DNA of 16,739 nt, from NCBI GenBank assembly GCA_002433805.1, contig DJIW01000126.1, positions 1,041 through 17,779 of the forward strand, given 5' to 3'. A program made the position numbers and the translations under genes. A model generated the notes under the pieces. It was not told where the DNA came from and ran no database searches. It worked only from the letters and a program-made list of their open reading frames with translations. Below are positions 1-6,497 of the stretch, in pieces (positions within the stretch are counted from its first letter, which is position 1; the number at the start of each line of letters is the position of its first letter). The DNA comes from Competibacteraceae bacterium UBA6584 (GTDB lineage: Bacteria; Pseudomonadota; Gammaproteobacteria; Competibacterales; Competibacteraceae).

Positions 1-345
1 TTGCAAGCCGATATCGAACTGGCGGCGGGCGCGACGCTGGAACTGCCGCCGGATTATCCCGAACGTGGAATTTATTTGAGCGAAGGGCAATTGGCGGTCG
101 ATGGAATCCCAATGGATGCCGGGCTGGCGGTGCTGGCGCCGGACCGGACGGTTTGCTTGACGGCCCGCGCGCCCGCCCGGCTGATGCTGGTGGGCGGCGC
201 GCCGCTGGACGGCAAGCGCTATGTCTATTGGAATTTTGTCGGGCGCAGCCGCGAGCGCATCGAACAGGCCAAGGCCGATTGGGCGGGCGGGCGTTTCACG
301 CCGGTGCCGGGCGAGACCGAATTCATTCCCGCGCCGTGGCGTTGA
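1..345 (+). CDS. Pirin family protein, C-terminal part (5' end outside window)
   Basis: The 114 visible residues match the C-terminal cupin half of pirin-like proteins: a short glycine-rich beta section, then an LVGGAPLDGKR-type loop, then YWNFVGRSRERIEQAKADW and a closing PGETEFIPAP. These are the family's usual landmarks. Full pirins are about 230-290 residues, so the N-terminal cupin, which carries the metal-binding histidines, lies upstream of base 1. The TTG at base 1 is probably an internal Leu codon and not a start. Pirins are non-heme iron cupins, some with quercetin dioxygenase activity and some acting as redox-sensing co-regulators; the role of this copy is unknown. It converges on the anti-sigma gene with only 6 nt between the stop codons and no room for a separate terminator. 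Confidence 0.88.
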   Translation: MQADIELAAGATLELPPDYPERGIYLSEGQLAVDGIPMDAGLAVLAPDRTVCLTARAPARLMLVGGAPLDGKRYVYWNFVGRSRERIEQAKADWAGGRFTPVPGETEFIPAPWR

Positions 346-351
346 GCGGGT

Positions 352-906
352 TTAGCCCAACATTTCCGGGCGCAATTCGCTGCGGATGAACACGATGCCG
401 CCGTTGCGGGTGGAAATGGGCGCGTGTCGCGAGCCGGGCAGCGCCGCGTGGTAGTCGCCCCGGCGGTAAGCGCGGTCGCCGATCAGCATATCGCCTTCCA
501 GTAGGAGGCATTCTTCCAGGGTGTTGTGGTCGTGCGGCGGCAGCATGGCGCCGGGCGACAGACGCAGCAAGAAGGATTGAAATCCGGCCTCCCGATCCAC
601 CATCAGCAGCTTGATTTCCGCGCCCGGCCCCAAGGTCCGCCACTCGCCTTCGCCGCCCCGCACGGTTACGGTGGCCGGCGGGCCGGCTTCATCCAGCGCC
701 GCTTTGATCGCGTCCCAAACCGACGCGCGCGGCTCGATTTCCGGCAGCGTCGCCGCCAGCGGCGTCAAGCGCCGCTCCCAAGCGGCGACGTATCGTTGCG
801 CCTCCGGATTGCGGGCGAGATGCGCCTCGAACTCGGCCAGTTCCGATCCGCTCAGCGTCCCGAGCACATAATCGCCGGCCCATTGTTCGACTTCGTTCCG
901 ACTCAT
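352..906 (-). CDS. ChrR-like cupin anti-sigma factor
   Basis: A 184-aa protein with two parts. Residues 1-70 look like the sigma-binding segment of RskA/ChrR-type anti-sigma factors (WAGDYVLGTLSGSE, then an acidic helix ending near AAWERRLTPLA). Residues 85-178 form a ChrR-type cupin. The cupin metal motif is visible as H125, H127, E131 and a later H161 (HDHNTLEE ... GSRH), matching the ligand pattern of the ChrR cupin. The N-terminal part lacks the HxxxCxxC zinc signature of ZAS anti-sigma factors, so sigma binding is probably zinc-independent. A GTG 12 nt upstream is possible, but the ATG at 906 overlaps the sigma gene stop as ATGA, which is typical of coupled sigma/anti-sigma pairs. By analogy with ChrR it may sense oxidants such as singlet oxygen or peroxides; this is inference. 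Confidence 0.85.
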   Translation of the reverse strand: MSRNEVEQWAGDYVLGTLSGSELAEFEAHLARNPEAQRYVAAWERRLTPLAATLPEIEPRASVWDAIKAALDEAGPPATVTVRGGEGEWRTLGPGAEIKLLMVDREAGFQSFLLRLSPGAMLPPHDHNTLEECLLLEGDMLIGDRAYRRGDYHAALPGSRHAPISTRNGGIVFIRSELRPEMLG

Positions 907-1499
907 GATTCCAGACACCCTTTCAATTGCAGCAACCCGCGCCGCACCCAGCTTTTGACCGTGCCGAGCGGCGTTTGTAACCGCATCGCCAGTTCTTCAT
1001 GGCTGAAGCCTAGAAAAAAAGCCAGTCTGATAGCCCGAGATTGATCGGCGGGCAGCCGTCCCAAACACTCTTGAAGGGCGTGAGCGAGATGATCGACCGG
1101 CAGGGAAGGCTGCGGGTCGGGTACCTGCAAGGCTTCGTCAGCCAGCGGTTGGGCGTTGATCTCCGCCGCTCGCCGCCGGCGCTGGCGCAGCCACTCGATG
1201 GCGCGGTGCCGGGCGATCGCCATCAACCAAACCAGAACGGGGGCGCGTCCGGGTTGATACTGACCCGCCGCGCGCCAGACCGCCAAATAAGTTTCCTGCA
1301 AAACGTCCTCGGCCGCGTCTTGCCGGCGCAGCAACGCCAGCGTAATCGCGTACAGACGGCCTCGCGTCAATCGGTATAGTTCCGCAAAAGCCTGACGGTT
1401 GCCGCGGGCGGTTGCCGCCAGCAAGTCAGGTAAGGGGTCAGCTTGGGGAATGAGTAAAAGGGGAGGTAAATCCACGGCGTTTCGTTTGTTTCCGGCCAT
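903..1499 (-). CDS. ECF-type RNA polymerase sigma factor
   Basis: A 198-aa sigma-70 family protein of extracytoplasmic-function type. Region 2 spans about residues 28-105, with core-binding and -10 recognition landmarks DAAEDVLQETYLAVW and WLMAIARHRAIEWLR. Region 4 spans about 141-192, with a helix-turn-helix around FSHEELAMRLQTPLGTVKSWVRRG. There is no sigma region 1 or 3, as expected for ECF factors. The start is uncertain: an open frame reaches back to ATG 1583, but the extra residues are Arg/Cys-rich and unlike the family. ATG 1499 gives a normal length, although no convincing ribosome site precedes it. The gene overlaps the anti-sigma by ATGA and lies 99 nt downstream of the hemoglobin gene, so it may be read through from the DUF4331 unit or have its own promoter. 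Confidence 0.92.
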   Translation of the reverse strand: MAGNKRNAVDLPPLLLIPQADPLPDLLAATARGNRQAFAELYRLTRGRLYAITLALLRRQDAAEDVLQETYLAVWRAAGQYQPGRAPVLVWLMAIARHRAIEWLRQRRRRAAEINAQPLADEALQVPDPQPSLPVDHLAHALQECLGRLPADQSRAIRLAFFLGFSHEELAMRLQTPLGTVKSWVRRGLLQLKGCLES

Positions 1500-1598
1500 C
1501 GCGCGCCGGAATTTTAGAGGGGCGCACCGCGCGCGGCAACTCCGCTTTAGCAACGGAAAACGCCGCATGCCGCGCGCGCGCATGATCGGAATACCGGG

Positions 1599-2075
1599 CT
1601 AACGGGTCACGATGTCGGGCTTCATCGGACCCAACAGACCTAGCAATTCCTGTTGCTCCTTCTGAGGCACCTTGTATTTGTCGAGGCTCTTGACCAAGTC
1701 TTCCACCAAGGCGTTGAAATGTCGTTCGGTGATGCCCATGCCGGCATGCGTGGTCTTCATATCGCGCCCGGTGTACGTGCAGGGGCCGGCGGCGGCGGCG
1801 CAAATCTGCTCGCTCAACAGCCGCTTGAGCCGGGGAATGTTGGAATTTGCGAAGAAGCGGTTGATACGCTGGTCGGCGGCGACATTGGCGACAAAATCGT
1901 CGACCACGGCGTCGATGGCCGGCTGTCCGCCCAAGCGCTCGTACAGGGTAGGCGCTTTGGTCTTGTCCATCTTGTCCATCTTGCCCATCGCGTCGGGCGG
2001 CGAGTGAGCGGCGCAAGCGGCCAGTAAAACAGCGGCCGCGAAAGGCAGCCAGCGATGCGTAACGATTGCGAACAT
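1599..2075 (-). CDS. Lipoprotein group 1 truncated hemoglobin
   Basis: A 158-aa protein. Residues 1-21 are a lipoprotein signal (a hydrophobic stretch ending LLAAC, with lipidated C21). A short Lys/Met/Asp-rich linker follows, then a group 1 truncated globin from about residue 43. Visible globin landmarks are YERLGGQPAI, the B-helix region DDFVANVAAD...RINRFF, CAAAAGPCTYTGRDM and the proximal heme ligand H110 in THAGMGI. The B10 position, often Tyr in this group, appears to be Val64-adjacent non-aromatic sequence (DFVANV), so the distal pocket may differ from NO-detoxifying members. Cys92 and Cys99 flank the GGP-like turn and could pair. A heme protein anchored in the periplasm suggests O2/NO/heme sensing or electron transfer. 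Start supported by AGGAGG 9 nt upstream. It follows the HupE-type gene by 18 nt. Confidence 0.88.
   Translation of the reverse strand: MFAIVTHRWLPFAAAVLLAACAAHSPPDAMGKMDKMDKTKAPTLYERLGGQPAIDAVVDDFVANVAADQRINRFFANSNIPRLKRLLSEQICAAAAGPCTYTGRDMKTTHAGMGITERHFNALVEDLVKSLDKYKVPQKEQQELLGLLGPMKPDIVTR
1962..1988. repeat. Three tandem 9-bp copies in the hemoglobin linker
   Basis: Three adjacent 9-bp units, two identical (cttgtccat) and one with a single change (cttgcccat), lie in the hemoglobin gene between the lipobox and the globin fold. On the coding strand they give a repeated Met-Asp-Lys/Met-Gly-Lys tripeptide. Copy number could change by slippage without shifting frame, altering only linker length. 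Confidence 0.8.
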
Positions 2076-2093
2076 GCGAGTATCCTCCTGAAG

Positions 2094-3392
2094 TTAGCTC
2101 GAAACGAGCGGTAAGGCCAAGCGAAGGTCGGCGAGCGTAAGAGGTGACGCCAGCAGCGGCGTCGCCTGCCGTGTCGCCAAGGTAGCGAGCAAACTGAGGT
2201 TCAAGCCGCGCTCCAGACACCAGACCAGCGCCAGCAGCGCGACGGCGGCCGATCCCACCGGCAGCGCCAGCCGCCGGTACAACCAGGTCTGGCGCAAGGT
2301 AAAGGCCAGCGGCAGCGCGACCGCGACGATGGCCAGTTGGCCGGTCTCGACGCCCAGATTGAAGGCGGCCAGGGCCAGGGCCAGGGCGTCCTGGGGTAAA
2401 CCCAACTCCCGCAAAACGCTGGCAAAGCCAAAACCGTGAATCAAGCCCAGCGCAAACGCCAGCACCCAGCGCCGCGTCGTGACCACGGGGAACAGGTTGT
2501 TGAGCGCCGCCAGCACTACGGTCAGGGCGATGGCGGATTCCACCAGGCGGCTGGGCAAATCCAACACGCCCAGCACCGCCAGGGTCAAGGTCAAGGAGTG
2601 AGCGAGCGTGAAGGCGGTCACGACGGCGGCGGTGTCCAGCAACACGGTCCGCAGCGCCAGCGCCGGTCGCCAGCGGCCGTTTTCCCGCCACAGCACCGCC
2701 GGCAAGAGCAAGGCCAGCAGAAACAGGATGTGATCGAAACCGATCCAGATATGCCAAACCCCTTCCTCCCAGTAAGCGGCGAACTGCCGCCAGCCGCCGA
2801 CCGGCTCGCCGCGCAACCTTTGTTGCGGTTGCGCCGGCGACAGGATTGCGGTTTCCGCGCCCGCGGGCGAATCCACCCGCAATAGACCCCGATGGGAGGG
2901 GTCCAAGCTAAAGAATAGTTGATAGTCCAAGGTTTGCGCGCCGGCTGTCGGACATTCCAGCGTGAAGCCGAGCACGGCGTAAGCGCCGTCGCCGTGCTCG
3001 ATGACCTGCACCGAACCGGGCTGTTGGGCGCAGACTGCTCCGCCCGAGCGCAGGCTCAAATGCGCCAAAGCGTATTCGATCACGGCGGTCTGGCGCGCTT
3101 GCAACTCGCTCCAGGTGATGGCCCCGTCGCCGTTTTCGTCCAAACCGATGGCGTATTCCAGATCGCGCAGCGCGATGTCCCAACGCGCCTGCCAGCCGCT
3201 CTCGCGCGGGGTCAGACTCAAATAACTGTCGCTGGGTTTGTGAGCGAAGGCGACCGGGATCGCGCCCAGCGACAGAATCAGCAGGACGGCCAACAGAACC
3301 AGCGGGACGAACCAGCCGCCGATTTGCACGGAACCGCCGCCGGTTTCCGCCGGATCGCGGCTGGCAGGTTGTTGGATCGACGAGGCGGTCAT
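2094..3392 (-). CDS. HupE/UreJ family membrane protein with EF-hand
   Basis: A 432-aa protein. A hydrophobic segment at 26-50 acts as signal or anchor and precedes a soluble extracytoplasmic domain (about 51-205). That domain holds a textbook EF-hand calcium loop at 85-96 (DENGDGAITWSE, ligands at positions 1, 3, 5 and 12) and two Cys (121, 147) that could pair. Residues 210-395 are a HupE/UreJ_2-type bundle of about six to seven membrane helices with conserved polar positions: H214 and D220-H221 (HIWIGFDH), H265, H319 (GLIHGFGFA) and E349. HupE/UreJ proteins are nickel permeases or accessory proteins; the transported metal, if any, is not shown here. The ATG at 3392 overlaps the TPR gene stop as ATGA. 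An apparent much longer frame extends upstream but is only the antisense shadow within the TPR gene. Confidence 0.87.
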   Translation of the reverse strand: MTASSIQQPASRDPAETGGGSVQIGGWFVPLVLLAVLLILSLGAIPVAFAHKPSDSYLSLTPRESGWQARWDIALRDLEYAIGLDENGDGAITWSELQARQTAVIEYALAHLSLRSGGAVCAQQPGSVQVIEHGDGAYAVLGFTLECPTAGAQTLDYQLFFSLDPSHRGLLRVDSPAGAETAILSPAQPQQRLRGEPVGGWRQFAAYWEEGVWHIWIGFDHILFLLALLLPAVLWRENGRWRPALALRTVLLDTAAVVTAFTLAHSLTLTLAVLGVLDLPSRLVESAIALTVVLAALNNLFPVVTTRRWVLAFALGLIHGFGFASVLRELGLPQDALALALAAFNLGVETGQLAIVAVALPLAFTLRQTWLYRRLALPVGSAAVALLALVWCLERGLNLSLLATLATRQATPLLASPLTLADLRLALPLVSS

Positions 3393-4624
3393 GATGGAAA
3401 CTCCCGCAAACGTCGGCTTAACTCCGTCAAGCGCTGGTCTTCCAGCTTGACCCGAGCCAGCCAATCCAAGACCTCGCGGGCCGCTTCCGGTTGGCGGGCG
3501 GCCAGCGCCGCTTCCAACAGCAAGCGAGCGTCTTGCGGCTCGCGTTGGCCTTTCGCCCAATTGCGCTGGGCCAAGGTCAGCGCCTCGCCCGGCTGCTGGC
3601 GCAGATCCAGCCGCAGCCGGGCCTCGGCGGCGGCGTGGGTGTCCTCCCCGCGCTGGCGGGCGGCGGCAAAACGCGCTTCCAGCAGGGCGGCATGACGCTG
3701 CCAATCCGGATCGTTCAACCGCCGTTGCGCCAGCGCCAGCCGCAGTACTAACGCATCGGCGCGGCGCTCGTCCGCAAGCAGCTCGCGCGCTTCGGCCGGC
3801 CGGTTTTGCGCGAGCAGGAAATCGGCGTACGCCCCGAGCAGATAAACATCGCGCCGGTTCAAGCTCAACGCGGCGCGAAAGTGTTGCTCGGCGGCTTGCG
3901 CGTCGCCGCGCTGTTCGGCGATTTCCGCCAGTACGGTCAAGGCCCACAACCGCGTCGCGGCGTCGGCGTCGACTTCGCGCTCCAACGCGCGCCGCAAACT
4001 GTCGTAAGCGAATCCGGCTTGACCGCCGCGCCCGAGCGCGCCGCTGGCGCAGGCGTTGAACAGCAGCGCGCCGCTCAGGCGGCGCAGCGCCAGACAGCTT
4101 TTCAGCGCCTCCGCCGGTTCGCCGCGCACCTGATGGATCACCGCCTGATTGAGCCAGGCTTGCGGGTGGCGCGGCTGAAGCGCCAACGCTTGGCGTAAAT
4201 CGGCCAGGGCCGCATCGAAGTCGTGGCGGTTTTGCCGCAGCACGGCGCGCAGGACCAACACCTCGGGCGGCGGCGCGGGCTGGCTCCACCAGGGCGCGAG
4301 CGCCGCTTGCGCGTAACCGTAGTAGCGCGGATCGGCTTCGGCGCGGCCGATTTCGAGATTGCGGCGAGCGACCCACAAGGCCAGCTCCACATCGTCGGGC
4401 CGGTCGGCCAAGCGCTGGCGCAAGCCTCGCAGCTCGCGAAGTTGCGGGTCGGCCGCTTGCAGCGGCAGTGTTTCCAGCACCTGGCCGGGATCGGTGGGCG
4501 TAAAGGGCGAGGCCGCCGGTACCGGGGCCGCGACGCTCAGCAAAAGGCCGAGCAGCCAACCCCGCCGCCCGACCGTTCCGCCGACGCCCGTGCGAGGGAA
4601 ACGAAAGTTGATGAATGCATTCAT
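3389..4624 (-). CDS. Exported TPR-repeat protein
   Basis: A 411-aa, Ala/Leu/Arg-rich helical protein with a probable signal peptide (basic residues near 20, hydrophobic 23-38, AAS-type cleavage region). Tetratricopeptide-like helix pairs are visible at about 135-180 (HDFDAALADLRQALALQPRHPQAWLNQA...) and 225-285 (EIAEQRGDAQAAEQHFRAALSLNRRDVYLLGAYADFLLAQNRPAEARELL), with weaker repeats to the end. It has no catalytic motif and probably acts as a scaffold for the neighbouring membrane and periplasmic proteins. I chose ATG 4624, 29 nt after the DUF4331 stop, because it places the signal peptide near the N-terminus; an in-frame ATG at 4684 would sit inside the DUF4331 gene. Its ribosome site is weak, and its stop overlaps the HupE-type start, suggesting coupling. 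Confidence 0.82.
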   Translation of the reverse strand: MNAFINFRFPRTGVGGTVGRRGWLLGLLLSVAAPVPAASPFTPTDPGQVLETLPLQAADPQLRELRGLRQRLADRPDDVELALWVARRNLEIGRAEADPRYYGYAQAALAPWWSQPAPPPEVLVLRAVLRQNRHDFDAALADLRQALALQPRHPQAWLNQAVIHQVRGEPAEALKSCLALRRLSGALLFNACASGALGRGGQAGFAYDSLRRALEREVDADAATRLWALTVLAEIAEQRGDAQAAEQHFRAALSLNRRDVYLLGAYADFLLAQNRPAEARELLADERRADALVLRLALAQRRLNDPDWQRHAALLEARFAAARQRGEDTHAAAEARLRLDLRQQPGEALTLAQRNWAKGQREPQDARLLLEAALAARQPEAAREVLDWLARVKLEDQRLTELSRRLREFPS

Positions 4625-4653
4625 GGCTAAGCTCGGGCGACGCCGGTCAACCT

Positions 4654-6213
4654 TCAATCCACCGGACAATTGCCGCCGGCGCAATCCGGCTCGCCCGGAT
4701 CGACATGGCGGCTGTCGCGGCCGGAATGGGCCAAGCCCAGATAAGGGAAATTTTCCGGATACGGCATGTCGTTGGCGTTGACGCCGTCGCCGATGCTGTT
4801 ATGCGGGAATCCAGCGAACGGGCCGCCCGCCAACACCCCCACCACGACCCGCGCCGCAATGTCGGTCACATCGTCCGAAACCCGCCGGCCGTTGGGAAAG
4901 CCCGCCGCGTCGCCCGCCAGCAAACCCATCCGCTTGCGCTGGGCGGCGGGTGTCGCCGGGACGCCGGTATTCAAGCGCAGCAGATCGGCCACCGGTCCGG
5001 GCGGCGTGCCAGGCGCGGCGATGGGGGCGGCGTAAGTGACCAACGGCAACAAATCCTTGCGCGGCGGCGTCGGGATCGGCAGAGCGTCGGTATAAATCGC
5101 GTTCAGGGCCCGCGCCAGCAACGGGTCCAGGGCGTAATCGGCGAACTGCGCATCGTTTCGGGGTTCGCTCATGCTGAATTTGTCCTTGTCGCCGGTGCCG
5201 ATGAGCAGTTCGTTGAACAGCGGATTGCCCATGCGTTGAATTTGAGTCACCCGTTCGGACAGCTTCGGCGGTTGGCCCGGTTTCCGATACGCCTTGGCTT
5301 GCGGCCGGGACGTGGTTCCCCAGGTTCCGATGGTGGCGAGCGGATCGCCGGCGGCGTGGCGTTTGCCGTCGCTGGTCAGCAGCGTGATGGGCACTTCGAT
5401 GGCGATGGCGTTGACGTTGAAGCCGGCCACATCGTCGGCGGCGAAATTGCGGGCGTCGTCGGCGTCCTGTTCCTTGCTCAGCACGCCGGGGATGCCGGAG
5501 CCGTTGGGCAGCGTTCGGAAATTCAACGAGTCGAAGGTCGCCCCCAGGTCGATCCAGAACGGATCGTCCACGGTGCCGGCGAACACGGTGATGCCCTTGT
5601 TGATTTCGTAGATGCCTTGTTGCGCCAGCTTGGCATAGTCGGGCATGGTGCGCGGCCCGACGTTGGTCGGCACCGCGATCAAGCCTTCGGCGAGTTGGAT
5701 GTTTTCATGACTGGTGACCAGCGAAACGGTATAGCGCTGGCGCAGGTTGAAGCCTTCGGAGCCGGGACCGTCCAGCGCGGTGATGGCCGGGGGGATCAAC
5801 GCCGTGCCGGGCGCGACCGGGGCGGGCGAATTGGCGGGCGCGGGAAGGCCGCCGCCCGCGCCCACGAAGCCGGTAAAGACGCCCGGCGCGCGAATTTCGG
5901 TGGTGAAACGGAATTCGAAGCGCAAATCTTCCACCGCGTCGTGATTGTTATCGACGCGGATGGCGTAGACGATTTCGGGATCGAACGGAAAGTAGTTCGG
6001 GCCGTTGCTGGGTTCCAGCAGCGGATCGACGTTGAGAATCAAGGTGGCTTTAGCGGGGTCGTCATAGCTGACGAAGGCGAAGAAATCGGTGATGTCCGCC
6101 TTGTGATCGAGCGCGGTGAGCGGGGCTTCGCGGTGGTTGGCGGCTTGGCCGCCGGACGCGACGGCCAGGGTCAGAGCCAGACTCAGGCAAGTGTGGGTGA
6201 ACAAACGAGACAT
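4654..6213 (-). CDS. DUF4331 family exported protein
   Basis: A 519-aa protein with a clear signal peptide (hydrophobic 9-20, GGQA cleavage near 24). The mature protein begins with the DUF4331 signature NHREAPLTALDHKADITDFFAFVS. Later landmarks of the family include an LNVDPLLEPSNGPNYFPFDPEIVYAIRVDNN segment, a GTVDDPFWIDLGATFDSLN segment and NTGVPATPAAQ...FPNGRRVSDDVTDIA near the C-terminus. The family is found in bacterial envelopes and has no established biochemical function. The C-terminus ends EPDCAGGNCPVD, with two Cys that could pair or bind metal. GAGGAGG just upstream of ATG 6213 gives a strong ribosome site. It is the first gene of the minus-strand unit DUF4331-TPR-HupE-hemoglobin and so the likely main target of that unit's promoter. 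Confidence 0.9.
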   Translation of the reverse strand: MSRLFTHTCLSLALTLAVASGGQAANHREAPLTALDHKADITDFFAFVSYDDPAKATLILNVDPLLEPSNGPNYFPFDPEIVYAIRVDNNHDAVEDLRFEFRFTTEIRAPGVFTGFVGAGGGLPAPANSPAPVAPGTALIPPAITALDGPGSEGFNLRQRYTVSLVTSHENIQLAEGLIAVPTNVGPRTMPDYAKLAQQGIYEINKGITVFAGTVDDPFWIDLGATFDSLNFRTLPNGSGIPGVLSKEQDADDARNFAADDVAGFNVNAIAIEVPITLLTSDGKRHAAGDPLATIGTWGTTSRPQAKAYRKPGQPPKLSERVTQIQRMGNPLFNELLIGTGDKDKFSMSEPRNDAQFADYALDPLLARALNAIYTDALPIPTPPRKDLLPLVTYAAPIAAPGTPPGPVADLLRLNTGVPATPAAQRKRMGLLAGDAAGFPNGRRVSDDVTDIAARVVVGVLAGGPFAGFPHNSIGDGVNANDMPYPENFPYLGLAHSGRDSRHVDPGEPDCAGGNCPVD

Positions 6214-6258
6214 GCGAATCCTCCTCGGCGAAATAAATGGGTGAAGCGGCTTTTAAGG

Positions 6259-6273
6259 CGGTCGCCGCGACCG
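6259..6273. promoter_or_regulatory. 15-bp palindrome upstream of the DUF4331 unit
   Basis: Perfect inverted repeat CGGTCGC-C-GCGACCG, 45 bp upstream of the DUF4331 start and within the divergent intergenic region (6214-6497) shared with the S8 peptidase. The position suits an operator, but short GC palindromes arise by chance in GC-rich DNA. I found no convincing -35/-10 pair for either direction in this region. Confidence 0.3.
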
Positions 6274-6497
6274 GAGCGCGATGGCTTCCTGGTCTATTGC
6301 GCCGAGGCGGGAGGTTTGGATGCGGGCTTGCGAAAAAATAAGGCGGCGCTTTGAACCGCGAGCGGCGAACGGGGAAATAACCGAGCAAGCCCGCGAGCGT
6401 TGCGTTCGACGGGTGCTGGTTCCGGCTCGGCGGCGCTCGGTCAGCGGCCAATCGCAACGTCTCAGCCCGCTCAATTTTTGAAGGAGTTATCCGTTTT

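Noticed and set aside
1500..1583. Upstream ATG starts for the ECF sigma gene (1583, 1568)
   Set aside because: They add an Arg/Cys-rich segment not typical of ECF factors and have no ribosome site; 1499 gives a normal length, though the choice is not certain.
2367..2387. Run of GGCCAG repeats
   Set aside because: It only encodes an Ala-Leu run in a membrane helix of the HupE-type protein, so it needs no separate explanation.
3393..4559. Long N-terminal extension of the HupE-type frame (an 821-residue open frame)
   Set aside because: The extra part is an Arg/Ala/Gly-rich shadow of the TPR gene in another frame. The real start at 3392 has the ATGA overlap and is followed by a signal/anchor segment.
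4615..6354. 579-residue plus-strand open frame
   Set aside because: Antisense to the DUF4331 gene; composition is Gly/Arg/Gln-rich with no recognisable domain, while the minus frame has a signal peptide and family motifs.
6351..6380. TTGAAC ... AAATAA as a promoter for the S8 peptidase
   Set aside because: The spacer is 18 nt but the -10 matches the consensus at only two of six bases.
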